Shown: positions 18,116 to 28,088, numbered from the stretch's first letter. The stretch is DNA of 35,108 bases from Limnoraphis robusta CS-951 (GCF_000972705.2 NZ_LATL02000350.1:1-35108), one strand, 5' to 3'. The notes: a model not told the origin generated them from the sequence alone. Translations and numbers: made by a program.

Positions 18116-19834
18116 ATGAATTATCGGATGGATCGTCGCGCCTACGCTGAAACTTTTGGCCCAACTGTTGGCGATCGCATTCGCCTCGCCGATACCGAAT
18201 TAATCATCGAAGTGGAAGAAGATTATACAACCTACGGCGAAGAAGTGAAATTTGGGGGCGGAAAAGTCATCCGAGATGGGATGGGACAGTCTCCCATTTC
18301 TCGCGAAGAAGGCGCCGTCGATCTGGTGATTACAAATGCCTTAATTATCGATTATTGGGGGATTGTTAAAGCCGATATTGGCATTAAAGACGGCAAAATT
18401 TTTAAAATTGGCAAAGCGGGAAATCCTTATATTCAAGACAACGTTAATATTATTATTGGTCCGGCTACCGAAGCCATTGCAGGCGAAGGAATGATCCTCA
18501 CCGCAGGCGGAATTGATAGCCATATTCACTTTATTTGCCCTCAACAAATCGAAACGGCAATTGCATCAGGAATTACCACCATGATCGGGGGAGGAACTGG
18601 CCCCGCTACCGGAACAAACGCCACCACTTGTACACCCGGTTCCTGGAATATTCATCGAATGTTGCAAGCGGCTGATGCTTTCCCGATGAATTTAGGGCTT
18701 TTAGGAAAGGGAAATAGCGCCAAACCCGAAGGATTAATTGAACAAATTGTTGCGGGCGCTTTAGGATTAAAATTACACGAAGATTGGGGAACAACGCCTG
18801 CCGCCATTGATACTTGTTTAAATGTTGCCGATCAATATGATGTTCAAGTTGCCATTCATACCGATACCTTAAACGAAGCGGGATTTGTAGAAAAAACGAT
18901 TTCAGCCTTTAAAAATCGAGTCATTCATACTTATCATACTGAAGGCGCTGGCGGTGGACACGCCCCCGATATTATCAAAGTTTGTGGTCAAAAAAATGTC
19001 TTACCCTCCTCAACAAACCCCACTCGTCCTTACACTGTTAATACCCTAGAAGAACATCTGGATATGTTGATGGTTTGTCATCATTTAGATCGAAATATTC
19101 CCGAAGATGTTGCCTTTGCCGAGTCCAGAATTCGCCGCGAAACCATTGCCGCAGAAGATATTTTACATGATTTAGGCGCTTTTAGTATGATTGCTTCAGA
19201 CTCCCAAGCAATGGGACGAGTCGGAGAAACCATTATTAGAACCTGGCAAACCGCCCATAAAATGAAAGTTCAAAGAGGGTTACTTCCTTCGCCTGAAAAT
19301 ACTCAAGAAACCCATGATAATTTTCGGGCAAAACGTTATATTGCTAAGTATACCATTAATCCGGCAATTACGCATGGAATTTCTGATTATGTCGGTTCAA
19401 TCGAAGAAGGAAAATTAGCCGATTTATGTTTATGGAAACCCGCATTTTTTGGCGTTAAACCGGAAATGGTGATTAAAGGTGGATTAATTGCTTGGTCACA
19501 AATGGGCGATCCAAATGCCAGTATTCCTACCCCTCAACCTGTACATATGCGCCCGATGTTTGGCAGTTTTGGTGGGGCGATGACGGCTACTTCTTTTACC
19601 TTTGTTTCTCAAGCGGCGGTAGAAGCAGGAATTAAGGAAAGAATTGGTTTACAAAAGCCTATCGTTGCCGTAACGAATACCCGTAATTTAAGTAAAGCCG
19701 ATATGAAATTAAATGATGCGTTACCCCTGATGGAAGTCGATCCTGAAACCTACGAAGTTCGCGCTGATGGAGAACTTTTAATCTGTGAACCTGCCAAAGT
19801 TTTACCGATGGCACAACGTTATTTTTTGTTTTAA
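18116..19834 (+). CDS. ureC: Urease alpha subunit
   Basis: 572 aa, the catalytic subunit with the bi-nickel site. By reading, every ligand is present: His136 and His138 (SHIH), the carbamylated Lys219 with His221 (LGLKLHEDW), His248 (HTD), His274 (HTYHTEG), and Asp362 ([11 protein letters not shown]). The flap Cys321 and His322 (CHHLDR) are there too. Active urease is expected. The ATG at 18116 has AGGGG eight bases upstream; an in-frame GTG at 18113 is less likely. It stands apart from ureAB, with its own 600-base upstream region containing a palindromic element. Its stop overlaps the convergent solute-binding gene by four bases. Confidence 0.98.
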   Translation: MNYRMDRRAYAETFGPTVGDRIRLADTELIIEVEEDYTTYGEEVKFGGGKVIRDGMGQSPISREEGAVDLVITNALIIDYWGIVKADIGIKDGKIFKIGKAGNPYIQDNVNIIIGPATEAIAGEGMILTAGGIDSHIHFICPQQIETAIASGITTMIGGGTGPATGTNATTCTPGSWNIHRMLQAADAFPMNLGLLGKGNSAKPEGLIEQIVAGALGLKLHEDWGTTPAAIDTCLNVADQYDVQVAIHTDTLNEAGFVEKTISAFKNRVIHTYHTEGAGGGHAPDIIKVCGQKNVLPSSTNPTRPYTVNTLEEHLDMLMVCHHLDRNIPEDVAFAESRIRRETIAAEDILHDLGAFSMIASDSQAMGRVGETIIRTWQTAHKMKVQRGLLPSPENTQETHDNFRAKRYIAKYTINPAITHGISDYVGSIEEGKLADLCLWKPAFFGVKPEMVIKGGLIAWSQMGDPNASIPTPQPVHMRPMFGSFGGAMTATSFTFVSQAAVEAGIKERIGLQKPIVAVTNTRNLSKADMKLNDALPLMEVDPETYEVRADGELLICEPAKVLPMAQRYFLF

Positions 19835-21414
19835 TTACACTCTACTCTTAAGCTTTGACAATAAGCTTTACGCTGACTCTCACGCCCTAATTCATCAGTC
19901 TTTTTTTCCCAACCAGACTCAATTTTTATCATGGTTTCTGACACCGAAATTTCCTGGTTTAAGAAATCGATTAAAATCGGATGGAGAATGTCCTGTTTAT
20001 AAACTTCATACTGGGGAATTGATAAATCTACAACAATATTCTGACTCTCAAAATTGCTATAAATCGCATTGAGATATTGACGCGCAACCTGGGGGTTCAT
20101 TCCCGCCTCTATCCAAACTTGACTATTTGTTAACTGAGATATTCGGTAGGGATTGAACTCTGTTTTTGAGAACATCACATCAATATTTGATTGTTTGGGT
20201 TGACTAATATAGGAGAGAAAAGCATAGGCTGCCGCCTGAGTTTTTTCGTCTAAAGCGGCATTCACAGTCCCCACCCAACCGCTTTGGGCCGCATAGGGCG
20301 CATGATTAACGCCGTCATCACTATAGGGACAAATCGACGAATCACAACTCACTAACTGACCCGTTTCTCGGTCTAAAACTTGCGAACTTCCCGGTAAAAT
20401 TGCAGTTCCCACCAAATTTTTAATCGGAGAATTCGACTCAACGGCTAAGGTTGCCAAATTTCCCCAGTCAATCATAAAGGCACAACGACCCGAGAGAAAC
20501 AGTAATCGCATTTCTGTTACCGAAAGATTTTCATCCCCTTTCTGGGCTGGCCCGTAGGCAATTGCTTCTTGATAAATCGCCAACGCCTCAGCAAAAGCGG
20601 CGTTATTCACCAGGGGTTTCATCGTCTCCCGGTCAAAAAAAGCCCCTTGTTGAGTTCCCTGACTTTGCAGAAACGAACCCGCAACCGCCCACAACATCCT
20701 GGGGTTGGTTTGGGGAGTTCTCACAAGACAAGAACCGTAGTCCGCCTCTCCATCATTATTCAGGTCTTGGTTGTGAACCCGTCGGGCTAATTCCAAGTAT
20801 TCATTCCAGGTTCGCGGCGGGGTAATTCCCTCCCGTTCCAAGATATCGCTACGATAGTACAAGGTGAGTATATCTCCATCAAGTGGAATCGCATAAATTC
20901 CACCGTCGTAGGTTGCGCTGTATTCTCGAAAAAATAGGGAAATATCTTCCCATTCAATTGCAGAGTCCGCTTTCACCCATTCTGTTAAATTCAGCAAATA
21001 TCCCTGTCGAACATAATCCATCTTCCACTGCGAAGGAACAATCACCACATGGTAATTGTGAATGTCTTTCCTGAAATCATTTAAGATTTCTTGATAGAGT
21101 AGGTCAAATGGAGCGGTGATAATTTTGATTTGAACACCTGTGAGGGCTTCAAAATAGGCCGCATGATTGATAATTGGTTCAGTGATTCCATTACCCGGTG
21201 TCAGACTCAATACTGTCAGGGTGACTCCTTGAAAGTTGGGCTTCGGTGCAGTTTCGTTTTCCGCCAGCGAAGAGGAATCACTCAGCGTTTGATCGGCTGA
21301 TATTCCGCTACAAGCTGCGATCGCCAAACTCAGACTCAAGGAGAGCCATCGAATCAGTGATCGAGGGACTAGAAATTGTCTCCGTTTAAGTAGACAATCA
21401 CGGGTCAGCATCAT
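19831..21414 (-). CDS. Extracellular solute-binding lipoprotein (ABC sugar-type), with Ca-loop-like insert
   Basis: 527 aa, family 1 solute-binding protein. The N-terminus has KRRQFL followed by a hydrophobic stretch and the lipobox IAAC with Cys35. KRRQFL resembles a twin-arginine motif, so Tat export is possible but unproven. Binding-protein features include [13 protein letters not shown] domain I text, [39 protein letters not shown] and a C-terminal region with conserved Trp/Pro positions. [11 protein letters not shown] (217-227) matches an EF-hand/dockerin-like calcium loop. The substrate is unknown; no permease or ATPase is adjacent. GGAGG precedes the ATG pair. It overlaps the ureC end by four bases tail to tail. 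Confidence 0.85.
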   Translation of the reverse strand: MMLTRDCLLKRRQFLVPRSLIRWLSLSLSLAIAACSGISADQTLSDSSSLAENETAPKPNFQGVTLTVLSLTPGNGITEPIINHAAYFEALTGVQIKIITAPFDLLYQEILNDFRKDIHNYHVVIVPSQWKMDYVRQGYLLNLTEWVKADSAIEWEDISLFFREYSATYDGGIYAIPLDGDILTLYYRSDILEREGITPPRTWNEYLELARRVHNQDLNNDGEADYGSCLVRTPQTNPRMLWAVAGSFLQSQGTQQGAFFDRETMKPLVNNAAFAEALAIYQEAIAYGPAQKGDENLSVTEMRLLFLSGRCAFMIDWGNLATLAVESNSPIKNLVGTAILPGSSQVLDRETGQLVSCDSSICPYSDDGVNHAPYAAQSGWVGTVNAALDEKTQAAAYAFLSYISQPKQSNIDVMFSKTEFNPYRISQLTNSQVWIEAGMNPQVARQYLNAIYSNFESQNIVVDLSIPQYEVYKQDILHPILIDFLNQEISVSETMIKIESGWEKKTDELGRESQRKAYCQSLRVECN

Positions 21415-21643
21415 TAATATTATTCCTCCAGCAATTCAGAATACTGAATTAATCACCCTAAATCAGTCTGACTCTAACAAACCCTAATCTTTTTGATAGG
21501 TCAAATCGAATCTCGGAAGTTCAAACAAATTGGGCCGATCAATCAGGTTTTTCAGAGGTTTGTGAAATCTCTATTCGTAAGATAACATTTTTATTCCTTG
21601 AGTGCAGAAACTCAATATCCTAACTCAATATTAGATAGAGGAC

Positions 21644-23389
21644 ATGGGTTATCCCTTGAGTCACAATAAATGTGATTTTTTGATAGTAATTTTTTCTTTC
21701 TCGATCACTTGGATGTCGCTGTCTGTTGCTTCTCCATTAATCGCTCAATCTCTCCCACTTGCTCAAAATTATTATCCCCAACCTGTTCCTCCTGATGCTA
21801 CAATTGATGAACCAACATTCCCTCCGATTCTCCCCCCTCCCGAGGAACTTCTTCCAACTCCTACTCCAACCTCTCCTCTAACAGAACCCCCTCTGAATAC
21901 TTCGGAAACGCTGATTATTAAACGATTTATTTTTGAAGGAAATACGGCTTTTACTGATGAAAAATTAGCCGACTTGATTCAAGATTTTCTAAATATTCCA
22001 ATTACTTTTGCCGAACTTTTACAAGCTCGTTCGGCGATTACCAACTTTTATATTAGCCAGGGTTTTATTACGTCGGGAGCTTTTATTCCGCCGCAAACCT
22101 TACAAGAGGGAACGGTAATGATTCAAATTGTCGAAGGCGAAATTTCTGAACTGAATGTAACCGGAACCGGAAGATTGAATTCAAATTATGTTCGCTCTCG
22201 CTTACAACGCGCAATCACGAAACCCCTCAATCAAAATCGTCTTTTACAAGCTCTCCAACTATTACAACTCAATCCCGTTATTGAAACAATTTCAGCCGAA
22301 TTATCAGCCGGAATTCGTCCCGGTGAAAGCATTCTTAATGTAAAATTTACCACCTCAGACACCTTTAATATTAGCCTGATTAGTGATAATAGCCGTCCGC
22401 CTAGTGTGGGAACGTTTCGCCGAGGAGTGGAAGTCAGCGAAGCCAATTTATTCGGACAAGGTGATCGCCTTGATGTGTTTTATAGCAATACAGACGGGAG
22501 TAATATTGTTGATATTAGTTATGATTTTCCGATTAATTCTCGGAATGGAACGGTGGGATTTTATTTCAACAATACCGATAGTCAAGTGATTGAAAAACCT
22601 TTTGAAGATCTCGATATTGAAGCCAATAGTTCGACCTATGAACTGCGCTACCGTCAACCGATTATTCAGACTCCCCAACAAGAACTAACTTTGGGTTTAG
22701 CCCTCGCCCGTCGAGAAACGGATACCTCTATTTTAGGCGTGGGTTTTCCCCTTTCACGAGGGGCGGAAAATGACGGAGAAACTCGTCTATCGATTATTCG
22801 TTTTTATCAAGAATACGTGAATCGAGATGCCAAACAAGTGTTAGCCGCGCGATCGCAATTTAGTTTAGGCATTGGGGCGTTAGATGCCACGATTAATAAT
22901 AACGACGAACCCGATAGTCGATATTTAGCATGGCGAGGACAGGCGCAATGGTTGCGTTTATTGGCACCAGATACGGTATTATTAATACGGTCAGATATTC
23001 AACTTTCTAATCAAGAATTGATTCCCCTCGAACAAGTTGGGCTAGGGGGATTTGAAACCGTGCGAGGATATCGTCAGGATTTGTTACTGCGAGATAATGC
23101 GGTGTTTGCTTCGGTTGAGTTGCGTTATCCTGTGCTGCGAACCTCCAATGGAGAAGGGGTTTTACAACTGACTCCCTTTGCAGATCTGGGTCGGGCTTGG
23201 AATTCTAACCCTGAGTTGGATGTAGACCCGAGAACTTTGTTTTCCATCGGTTTAGGCTTGCGTTGGCAATATCGCGATCGCATGACACTACGATTTGACT
23301 GGGGGATTCCCTTGACTGATGTTGACTCACAACAACGCAGTTTACAAGAGAATGGAATTTACTTTTCGATTGATTGGAGTCTATTTTAA
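21644..23389 (+). CDS. TpsB/FhaC/ShlB-family outer-membrane two-partner secretion transporter
   Basis: 581 aa. After a signal peptide (cleavage near LIAQS, about residue 35) comes a Pro-rich linker. A POTRA-like part follows (IKRFIFEGNTAFTDEKLADLI, YISQGFITSGAFIPPQTLQEG, VEGEISELNVTG). Then comes a 16-strand-type barrel with the L6 motif VRGYR at 473-477 and a C-terminal barrel signature ending in Phe (FSIDWSLF). TpsB proteins carry large TpsA exoproteins across the outer membrane. No TpsA gene lies next to it, which is common in cyanobacteria, where several TpsB paralogues exist. GAGG lies just before the ATG. Confidence 0.92.
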   Translation: MGYPLSHNKCDFLIVIFSFSITWMSLSVASPLIAQSLPLAQNYYPQPVPPDATIDEPTFPPILPPPEELLPTPTPTSPLTEPPLNTSETLIIKRFIFEGNTAFTDEKLADLIQDFLNIPITFAELLQARSAITNFYISQGFITSGAFIPPQTLQEGTVMIQIVEGEISELNVTGTGRLNSNYVRSRLQRAITKPLNQNRLLQALQLLQLNPVIETISAELSAGIRPGESILNVKFTTSDTFNISLISDNSRPPSVGTFRRGVEVSEANLFGQGDRLDVFYSNTDGSNIVDISYDFPINSRNGTVGFYFNNTDSQVIEKPFEDLDIEANSSTYELRYRQPIIQTPQQELTLGLALARRETDTSILGVGFPLSRGAENDGETRLSIIRFYQEYVNRDAKQVLAARSQFSLGIGALDATINNNDEPDSRYLAWRGQAQWLRLLAPDTVLLIRSDIQLSNQELIPLEQVGLGGFETVRGYRQDLLLRDNAVFASVELRYPVLRTSNGEGVLQLTPFADLGRAWNSNPELDVDPRTLFSIGLGLRWQYRDRMTLRFDWGIPLTDVDSQQRSLQENGIYFSIDWSLF

Positions 23390-23424
23390 GATCTTTGAAT
23401 TTCAGAGAATTTTCTCAAAAACGC

Positions 23425-23452
23425 TTGAACATCAACAAAAATTTGCTATAAT
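23425..23452 (+). promoter_or_regulatory. Promoter of tRNA-Thr
   Basis: TTGAAC (23425-23430), a 16-bp spacer and TATAAT (23447-23452) preceded by TGC, ending ten bases before the mature tRNA 5' end. Confidence 0.65.
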
Positions 23453-23462
23453 TAAAAATCGT

Positions 23463-23534
23463 GCCGATGTGGCTCAGGGGTAGAGCGGCGCACTCGTAAT
23501 GCGTAGGTCGGGGGTTCAAATCCCCCCATCGGCT
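23463..23534 (+). tRNA. tRNA-Thr (anticodon CGT)
   Basis: 72 bases fold as a full cloverleaf. The acceptor stem GCCGATG pairs with CATCGGC. The D arm is GCTC/GAGC. The anticodon stem GCGCA/TGCGT holds loop CTCGTAA with anticodon CGT at 23495-23497. The variable loop is 5 nt, and the T arm GGGGG/CCCCC has loop TTCAAAT. The discriminator is T534, and CCA is not encoded. It reads ACG threonine codons. Confidence 0.96.
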
Positions 23535-23629
23535 TTAAATTCATAAACCCGAAAAATAGAAAAGCCAGGAATATAAGGAATTCCCGACTTTATCTCGTAA
23601 ACGTTCTTCAATTTAAGCTAAGTAACTTG

Positions 23630-24175
23630 TTATTTGGAACCGTTCATCTGAACTAAAGTATCGTTTGCTAAGAAATGTTCGATATGGTAAGCACGCTCTT
23701 CTGTTTCTAACAGAATTTTCTCGTATAGATAACGAGTCGCGCGATCGCCAAGGCTTTCAGCTTGTCCAGCTTGACGACGTAACATTTGCAAAATTGCTTG
23801 TTCAGCAGCTAAGTCATGTTCGAGCATTTGGCGGGGTAGGTAATATCCATCGGGTTCAGGCTCAAAGCAGCACATTTCCGCCAATTTGCTAAAGCTGGCT
23901 ACTGGAATACCACCCAAACCGTTAAGACGTTCACCGAGATCGTGAACGTGTTCTTGAACTTCTTCGTAACTATCTTGGAAAAACTGATGTATGGAGTAGA
24001 ACTCCGCTCCCTCTACCACAAAATGATGTTTTTGATATTGGATGTAAAGTGCCTGAAAGCTTGCTAACAAGGCATTCATACCTTCGCAAATCGGCCCTGT
24101 AACAGAATGGTCTAATAAAATTGGGTTGTCACCCATTTCGCCCAACTGACGCACCGGACTTTGAATCTCAGTCAT
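23630..24175 (-). CDS. dps: Dps-family ferritin-like protein with altered ferroxidase site
   Basis: 181 aa, a four-helix ferritin-like subunit of a 12-mer that oxidises and stores iron and detoxifies peroxide; some members bind DNA. Aligned to E. coli Dps, the ferroxidase positions read His51, His63, Gln67, His78 and Glu82 (within [17 protein letters not shown] and HVHDLGERL). The usual Asp67 and Asp78 are therefore replaced by Gln and His. A His-type centre of this kind has been described for a Nostoc Dps (NpDps4, from memory). Iron oxidation chemistry may differ from classical Dps. A good promoter lies 40-75 bases upstream, and GAGG lies before the ATG. The tRNA-Thr gene is downstream on the other strand. 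Confidence 0.93.
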   Translation of the reverse strand: MTEIQSPVRQLGEMGDNPILLDHSVTGPICEGMNALLASFQALYIQYQKHHFVVEGAEFYSIHQFFQDSYEEVQEHVHDLGERLNGLGGIPVASFSKLAEMCCFEPEPDGYYLPRQMLEHDLAAEQAILQMLRRQAGQAESLGDRATRYLYEKILLETEERAYHIEHFLANDTLVQMNGSK

Positions 24176-24221
24176 GCCTTGATTTCCTCGCAGTAAGTAC
24201 CGTTATTGCCAATAGACTTAG

Positions 24222-24249
24222 TTTATAGAATTGTGAACTGACTTGTCAA
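24222..24249 (-). promoter_or_regulatory. Promoter of dps
   Basis: On the minus strand, TTGACA (24249-24244) is followed by a 16-bp spacer and TATAAA (24227-24222). It is close to consensus, with a predicted leader of about 40 nt. Confidence 0.65.
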
Positions 24250-24319
24250 TCTACCTTAAAGCCTGATTCTGCCTATATTAGAAGGAATTTCGAGCTATTG
24301 ACTTTTTTCACCCAGCCTA

Positions 24320-24348
24320 TTGAGAAATATTTTTATTTAAGATATGCT
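24320..24348 (+). promoter_or_regulatory. Putative promoter for the gene at 24440
   Basis: TTGAGA (24320-24325), a 17-bp spacer and TATGCT (24343-24348). It diverges from the dps promoter within the same 264-base gap. Confidence 0.5.
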
Positions 24349-24439
24349 AGAGATTAAAGACTCAATCGGAAAAACTTTGACGAAGTTCCCGATATCAGGG
24401 TCAGGACTAAGTAGAAATTAGTTGCAGTTGGTACAAGTA

Positions 24440-24694
24440 ATGAATTCATCACAGTTACAGCCCGAAAATAGCGAAGTCATCGAGGTTAACTGCTGGGCCG
24501 ATCGGTGGCAAGTCTACAGACGCTTACAAGAGCTAGGAATCCCTTGTTCGTGCGAGGTAGAGCAACCCCTGCGGGTACAGATCAATAACCCAAACCAAGC
24601 CGTTCAACTCTCCAGCGTTCTCAAACAGTTCACCGCCTCTCGTGGAGAATTAGTCCAGAGTTTAGAACGCTCTTGGAATACAGAGTGCGACTAA
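24440..24694 (+). CDS. Small hypothetical protein, probably conserved in cyanobacteria
   Basis: 84 aa; family not recognised by name. It reads as a compact alpha/beta protein: VIEVNCWADRWQVYRRLQEL, then GIPCSCEVEQPLRVQINNP, then a helix QAVQLSSVLKQF. The three cysteines at 18, 36 and 38 are notable but do not form a known motif. The ATG at 24440 is chosen over an in-frame TTG at 24422, which adds six residues. A plausible promoter lies 95 bases upstream. The following [2Fe-2S] protein gene starts about 110 bases downstream, so co-transcription is possible. Confidence 0.65.
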   Translation: MNSSQLQPENSEVIEVNCWADRWQVYRRLQELGIPCSCEVEQPLRVQINNPNQAVQLSSVLKQFTASRGELVQSLERSWNTECD

Positions 24695-24802
24695 TTGCGA
24701 TCGCAGGGTGTCGATCAACTCCTCAATCAATCAGGGCGTTCCCTCTCAGAACGTCTTTACCCGGACAAAAAACCCACACAACTTACAACTACTCTGAAAC
24801 CA

Positions 24803-25369
24803 ATGTCCAAAACTGACACACAAATCACGGAATTCAATTTTGATGGTCAAGTGACCTATGTATTCTTCGATGGCAGCAAACCCAAATATCTACAATTGAT
24901 GACATCTGAAGGGCTGCATCTGATCAAACTCTCCAAGGAATCTCGTTCAGTGTGTGAACGTTTATTGATTCCCGGTCGGCAAGTTCAAGTCAGTGGGATG
25001 AAAAAATATGATCCCAAAAGCGGTAAAATTAAACTCCAAGCTGAACAAGTGATGGCTCTAAACGCTACAGGTCAGCCCAACAGTTCACCTTGTGCATCTC
25101 AAAAAGAAGCGAAAAAAACCTGTCCAGGTAAAGCCCAAATCCTTATCTGTGACAAGTCTGACTGTCGCAAAAAAGGTGGAAACCATCTGTGTTCTGCCTT
25201 AGAAACCGTCGTTAAAGAACGAGGACTCGAAGAACAAGTCACCATTAAAAAAACAGGCTGTCTCAAACGTTGTAAAGCAGGCCCTAATGTGGTGATGATG
25301 CCCGACAAAACCCGCTACAGTCGGGTTAACCCCAAAGAAGTTCCTGAGTTAATCGCCAAGCATTTCTAA
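24803..25369 (+). CDS. [2Fe-2S] thioredoxin-like ferredoxin domain protein
   Basis: 188 aa from the ATG at 24803 (MSKTDTQITEFNFDGQ). An in-frame TTG at 24695 would add 36 residues of low-complexity character and is less likely. The N-terminal half (to about 88) is an OB-like beta domain (GRQVQVSGMKKYDPKSGKIK). The C-terminal half is a thioredoxin-like [2Fe-2S] ferredoxin with Cys116, Cys121, Cys153 and Cys157, in ILICDKSDCRKKGG and TGCLKRCKAGPNVVMMPD. Proteins of this form in cyanobacteria are annotated as (2Fe-2S) ferredoxin-domain proteins; the electron partner is unknown. A hairpin terminator follows at 25415. Confidence 0.88.
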   Translation: MSKTDTQITEFNFDGQVTYVFFDGSKPKYLQLMTSEGLHLIKLSKESRSVCERLLIPGRQVQVSGMKKYDPKSGKIKLQAEQVMALNATGQPNSSPCASQKEAKKTCPGKAQILICDKSDCRKKGGNHLCSALETVVKERGLEEQVTIKKTGCLKRCKAGPNVVMMPDKTRYSRVNPKEVPELIAKHF

Positions 25370-25414
25370 AAAAATCAAGGACAATTTTTGATTAAAATGC
25401 CTCCATCTGGGTAG

Positions 25415-25435
25415 AGACGTTCCATTGGAACGTCT
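25415..25435. terminator. Hairpin downstream of the ferredoxin-domain gene
   Basis: AGACGTTCC (25415-25423) pairs perfectly with GGAACGTCT (25427-25435) around ATT. T-rich DNA follows (TTTATTT from 25440). The GACGTTCC palindrome is a common cyanobacterial intergenic repeat, so it may be both repeat and terminator. Confidence 0.55.
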
Positions 25436-25509
25436 TCGCGTTTATTTAGGGGTTCCGGGGGAGGTGGGGTGGTTGACTCCCTCAAGCCACATGAGATCTT
25501 GGCTTCCCC

Positions 25510-25537
25510 CTGTTCCCTGTTGCCTGTTCCCTGTTGC
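25510..25537. repeat. Heptamer tandem repeat (CTGTTCC/CTGTTGC alternating)
   Basis: Four heptamers alternate CTGTTCC, CTGTTGC, CTGTTCC, CTGTTGC, in the style of the short tandem repeats of filamentous cyanobacteria. The rest of 25540-25790 shows no gene; it holds one HIP1 octamer near 25720. Confidence 0.75.
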
Positions 25538-25793
25538 CTCTAAAAGATAGCTTGCTTGTAACACCCTCAGATGAGAAGATTTAATCTGTGGCCCCAAGAT
25601 AATTCTCAGCATTGTTGAGGAAACTCTAAACCCTAGCTTAGGAACAGACAAACTGTTAAATCTAGGCGGGATCGCATTCGATCAGGTGTGCGGGGAGTGA
25701 GAACGGGCAGCCAACGGCGATCGCTCTAGGCAAAAAAGTGCCTGTTTCCACGCTCGATGCAACCCAGACCGGAAAGCCACCGAACAGTCACCA

Positions 25794-25863
25794 GTAGGGG
25801 CGGGTTCGGCTCAGATCGATCGTCTCTGCGAAACAACCTCAATCAACCCGCCCTCACACCTCA
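25794..25863. repeat. Dispersed palindrome copy (GTAGGGGCGGGTTC) upstream of transketolase
   Basis: GTAGGGGCGGGTTC (25794-25807) is followed 47 bases later by AACCCGCCC (25855-25863), which pairs with it. The same 14-mer is in the mini-element before ureC and at the right end of the window. It lies about 60 bases before the transketolase ATG. Confidence 0.6.
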
Positions 25864-25924
25864 CCCGTGTTTACGGTTGGCTGTTCACGCTCACACGTTC
25901 ATAAAGTATATAGAAACGATAACT

Positions 25925-27946
25925 ATGGCTGTTGCAACCCAATCACTCGAAGAACTCTGCATTAACTCCATCCGCTTTTTAGCGATTGATGCAGTACAAA
26001 AAGCCAACTCTGGCCACCCCGGATTGCCGATGGGCGCTGCACCAATGGCCTTTGTGTTGTGGGATCGCTTTATGCGGTTTAACCCCAAAAACCCCAAATG
26101 GTTTAACCGCGATCGCTTCGTCTTGTCGGCGGGTCATGGTTGTATGTTGCTGTATTCTCTCCTGCACCTGACAGGTTTTGACAGTGTTCCCCTCGATGAA
26201 ATTAAACAATTTCGTCAGTGGGGTTCCAAAACTCCTGGACACCCAGAAAACCACGTTACCGAGGGTATTGAAGTCACCACAGGGCCGTTAGGACAAGGGA
26301 TTGCCAATGCAGTGGGACTCGCTTTAGCTGAAGCCCATCTCGCCGCTACCTTCAACAAACCAGACTGTCAGCTTGTTGATCACTATACCTATGTGATCAT
26401 GGGTGATGGCTGCAACATGGAAGGAATTTCCGGTGAAGCCTGTTCTCTAGCAGGACACTGGGGCTTAGGTAAATTAATCGCTTTCTACGATGACAATCAT
26501 ATTTCCATTGATGGTCATACCGACATCTCCTTTACCGAAGATGTATCCAAACGCTTTGAAGCCTACGGTTGGCACGTTCAACACGTTGCTGATGGTAACA
26601 CTGACTTAGAAGGGATAGCCGCAGCCATTCAAAAGGCGAAAGAAGTCACCGATAAACCATCGCTGATCAAAGTTACGACAATTATTGGTTACGGTTCTCC
26701 CAACAAAGCCGATACTCACGATGTTCACGGCGCTGCTTTGGGTAAAGATGAAGTCAAAGCCACTCGTGAACATTTGGGCTGGGAATACCCGGAATTTGAA
26801 ATTCCTGAAGATGCCCTCAACCACTTCCGCAAAGCCATTGATAAGGGTGCAACTGCTGAACAGGAATGGAACCAAATCTTGGATCAATATAAATCCAAGT
26901 ATCCCGAAGAAGCGGCAACTTTTGAGCGGATGTTGAGTGGTAAACTCCCCGAAGGTTGGGCGGATGCACTGCCGAAATATACCCCCGAAACCAAAGCAGA
27001 TGCAACTCGTAACCAGTCCGGTGTGACATTGAATGCGATCGCTAGCGTCTTACCAGAATTAATCGGGGGTTCCGCAGATTTAGCCCCTTCCAACAAAACT
27101 CTACTCAAAGGGTTGGGTGACTTCCAAAAAGGCAGCTACCAAAACCGCAACGTTCGCTTTGGGGTGCGTGAACATGGCATGGGTGCGATTTGTAATGGCA
27201 TTGCCCGTCATGGTTCGGGGTTAATTCCCTACGGTGCAACCTTCCTGGTGTTCACTGATTATATGCGGAACTCCATCCGTCTGTCGGCCTTGGCAGAAAC
27301 GGGTGTCATTTGGGTAATGACTCACGACTCCATCGCCTTGGGTGAAGATGGCCCAACCCACCAACCCGTTGAACATATTACCTCTCTGCGGGCAATTCCT
27401 CAATTGATTGTGATTCGTCCGGCGGATGGAAATGAAACCTCTGGGGCGTATAAGGTAGCCGTAGAGAAGGCGAAAGCGGCTCATCCGATGTCAACGTTGT
27501 TAGCATTTTCTCGTCAGAATTTGCCCAATTTAGAAGGCAGTTCGATTGATATTGTTGCCAAGGGTGCTTATGTCCTTAGCGATAACAGCGATGGCACGCC
27601 GGATATTATCTTGATTGGTACTGGCGGCGAAACTTACCAATGTGTTGAGGCAGCCGTTAAACTCCGCGAAGAAGGTAAGAAAGTTCGCGTGGTTTCCATG
27701 CCCAGTTGGGAGTTATTTGAAGAACAGGATGCGGCTTACAAAGAGTCTGTTTTCCCAAAAGCCGTTAAGAAGCGTTTAGCGGTGGAAGCGGGTATTAGCT
27801 TAGGTTGGAGCCGTTATGTAACCGATGAAGGCGCAACCATCAGCGTTGATACCTTTGGGGCGTCTGCTCCCGGTGAGGTGGTTCTCGAGAAGTTCGGCTT
27901 CACGGTTGAGAATATTATCGCTCAGGCGAAGGCGTTGTTAGGTTAG
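25925..27946 (+). CDS. tkt: Transketolase
   Basis: 673 aa, a thiamine-diphosphate enzyme of the Calvin cycle and pentose phosphate pathway that transfers two-carbon ketol units. The ThDP site is marked by [13 protein letters not shown] and the later DDNHISIDG. The N-terminal [18 protein letters not shown] and [12 protein letters not shown], the [16 protein letters not shown] block, and [19 protein letters not shown] are all typical. The ATG at 25925 ([20 protein letters not shown]) gives the normal start and length. The frame is open upstream to 25757, but that 56-codon extension runs through the dispersed palindrome and is not coding. It is followed immediately by tandem repeat arrays. Confidence 0.97.
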   Translation: MAVATQSLEELCINSIRFLAIDAVQKANSGHPGLPMGAAPMAFVLWDRFMRFNPKNPKWFNRDRFVLSAGHGCMLLYSLLHLTGFDSVPLDEIKQFRQWGSKTPGHPENHVTEGIEVTTGPLGQGIANAVGLALAEAHLAATFNKPDCQLVDHYTYVIMGDGCNMEGISGEACSLAGHWGLGKLIAFYDDNHISIDGHTDISFTEDVSKRFEAYGWHVQHVADGNTDLEGIAAAIQKAKEVTDKPSLIKVTTIIGYGSPNKADTHDVHGAALGKDEVKATREHLGWEYPEFEIPEDALNHFRKAIDKGATAEQEWNQILDQYKSKYPEEAATFERMLSGKLPEGWADALPKYTPETKADATRNQSGVTLNAIASVLPELIGGSADLAPSNKTLLKGLGDFQKGSYQNRNVRFGVREHGMGAICNGIARHGSGLIPYGATFLVFTDYMRNSIRLSALAETGVIWVMTHDSIALGEDGPTHQPVEHITSLRAIPQLIVIRPADGNETSGAYKVAVEKAKAAHPMSTLLAFSRQNLPNLEGSSIDIVAKGAYVLSDNSDGTPDIILIGTGGETYQCVEAAVKLREEGKKVRVVSMPSWELFEEQDAAYKESVFPKAVKKRLAVEAGISLGWSRYVTDEGATISVDTFGASAPGEVVLEKFGFTVENIIAQAKALLG

Positions 27947-28064
27947 AATCCCTCTAAATCCCCCTTAAAAAGGGTTAGATCCCCCTAAATCCCCCTTAAA
28001 AAGGGTTAGATCCCCCTAAATCCCCCTTAAAAAGGGTTAGATCCCCCTAAATCCCCCTTAAAAA
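27941..28064. repeat. 31-bp tandem array (CCCCCTAAATCCCCCTTAAA type)
   Basis: One diverged unit (27941-27971, overlapping the tkt stop) is followed by three perfect 31-bp units starting at 27972, 28003 and 28034. Each contains CCCTT-AAA-AAGGG, a small hairpin. At the end CCCCCTT (28053-28059) pairs with AAGGGGG (28063-28069), and CTTTT follows shortly after, a possible tkt terminator. Confidence 0.92.
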
Positions 28065-28088
28065 GGGGGACTTTTAACCTACACTCAA

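Noticed and set aside
22231..22681. Antisense and alternate-frame ORFs within the TpsB gene
   Set aside because: They overlap a clear coding gene and show no motif or start signal of their own.
24695..24802. TTG-start extension of the [2Fe-2S] protein
   Set aside because: The extension is not domain-like and includes a HIP1 site; the ATG at 24803 matches the expected beginning.
25757..25924. 56-codon N-terminal extension of transketolase
   Set aside because: It covers a dispersed palindrome; the conserved protein begins at the ATG at 25925.
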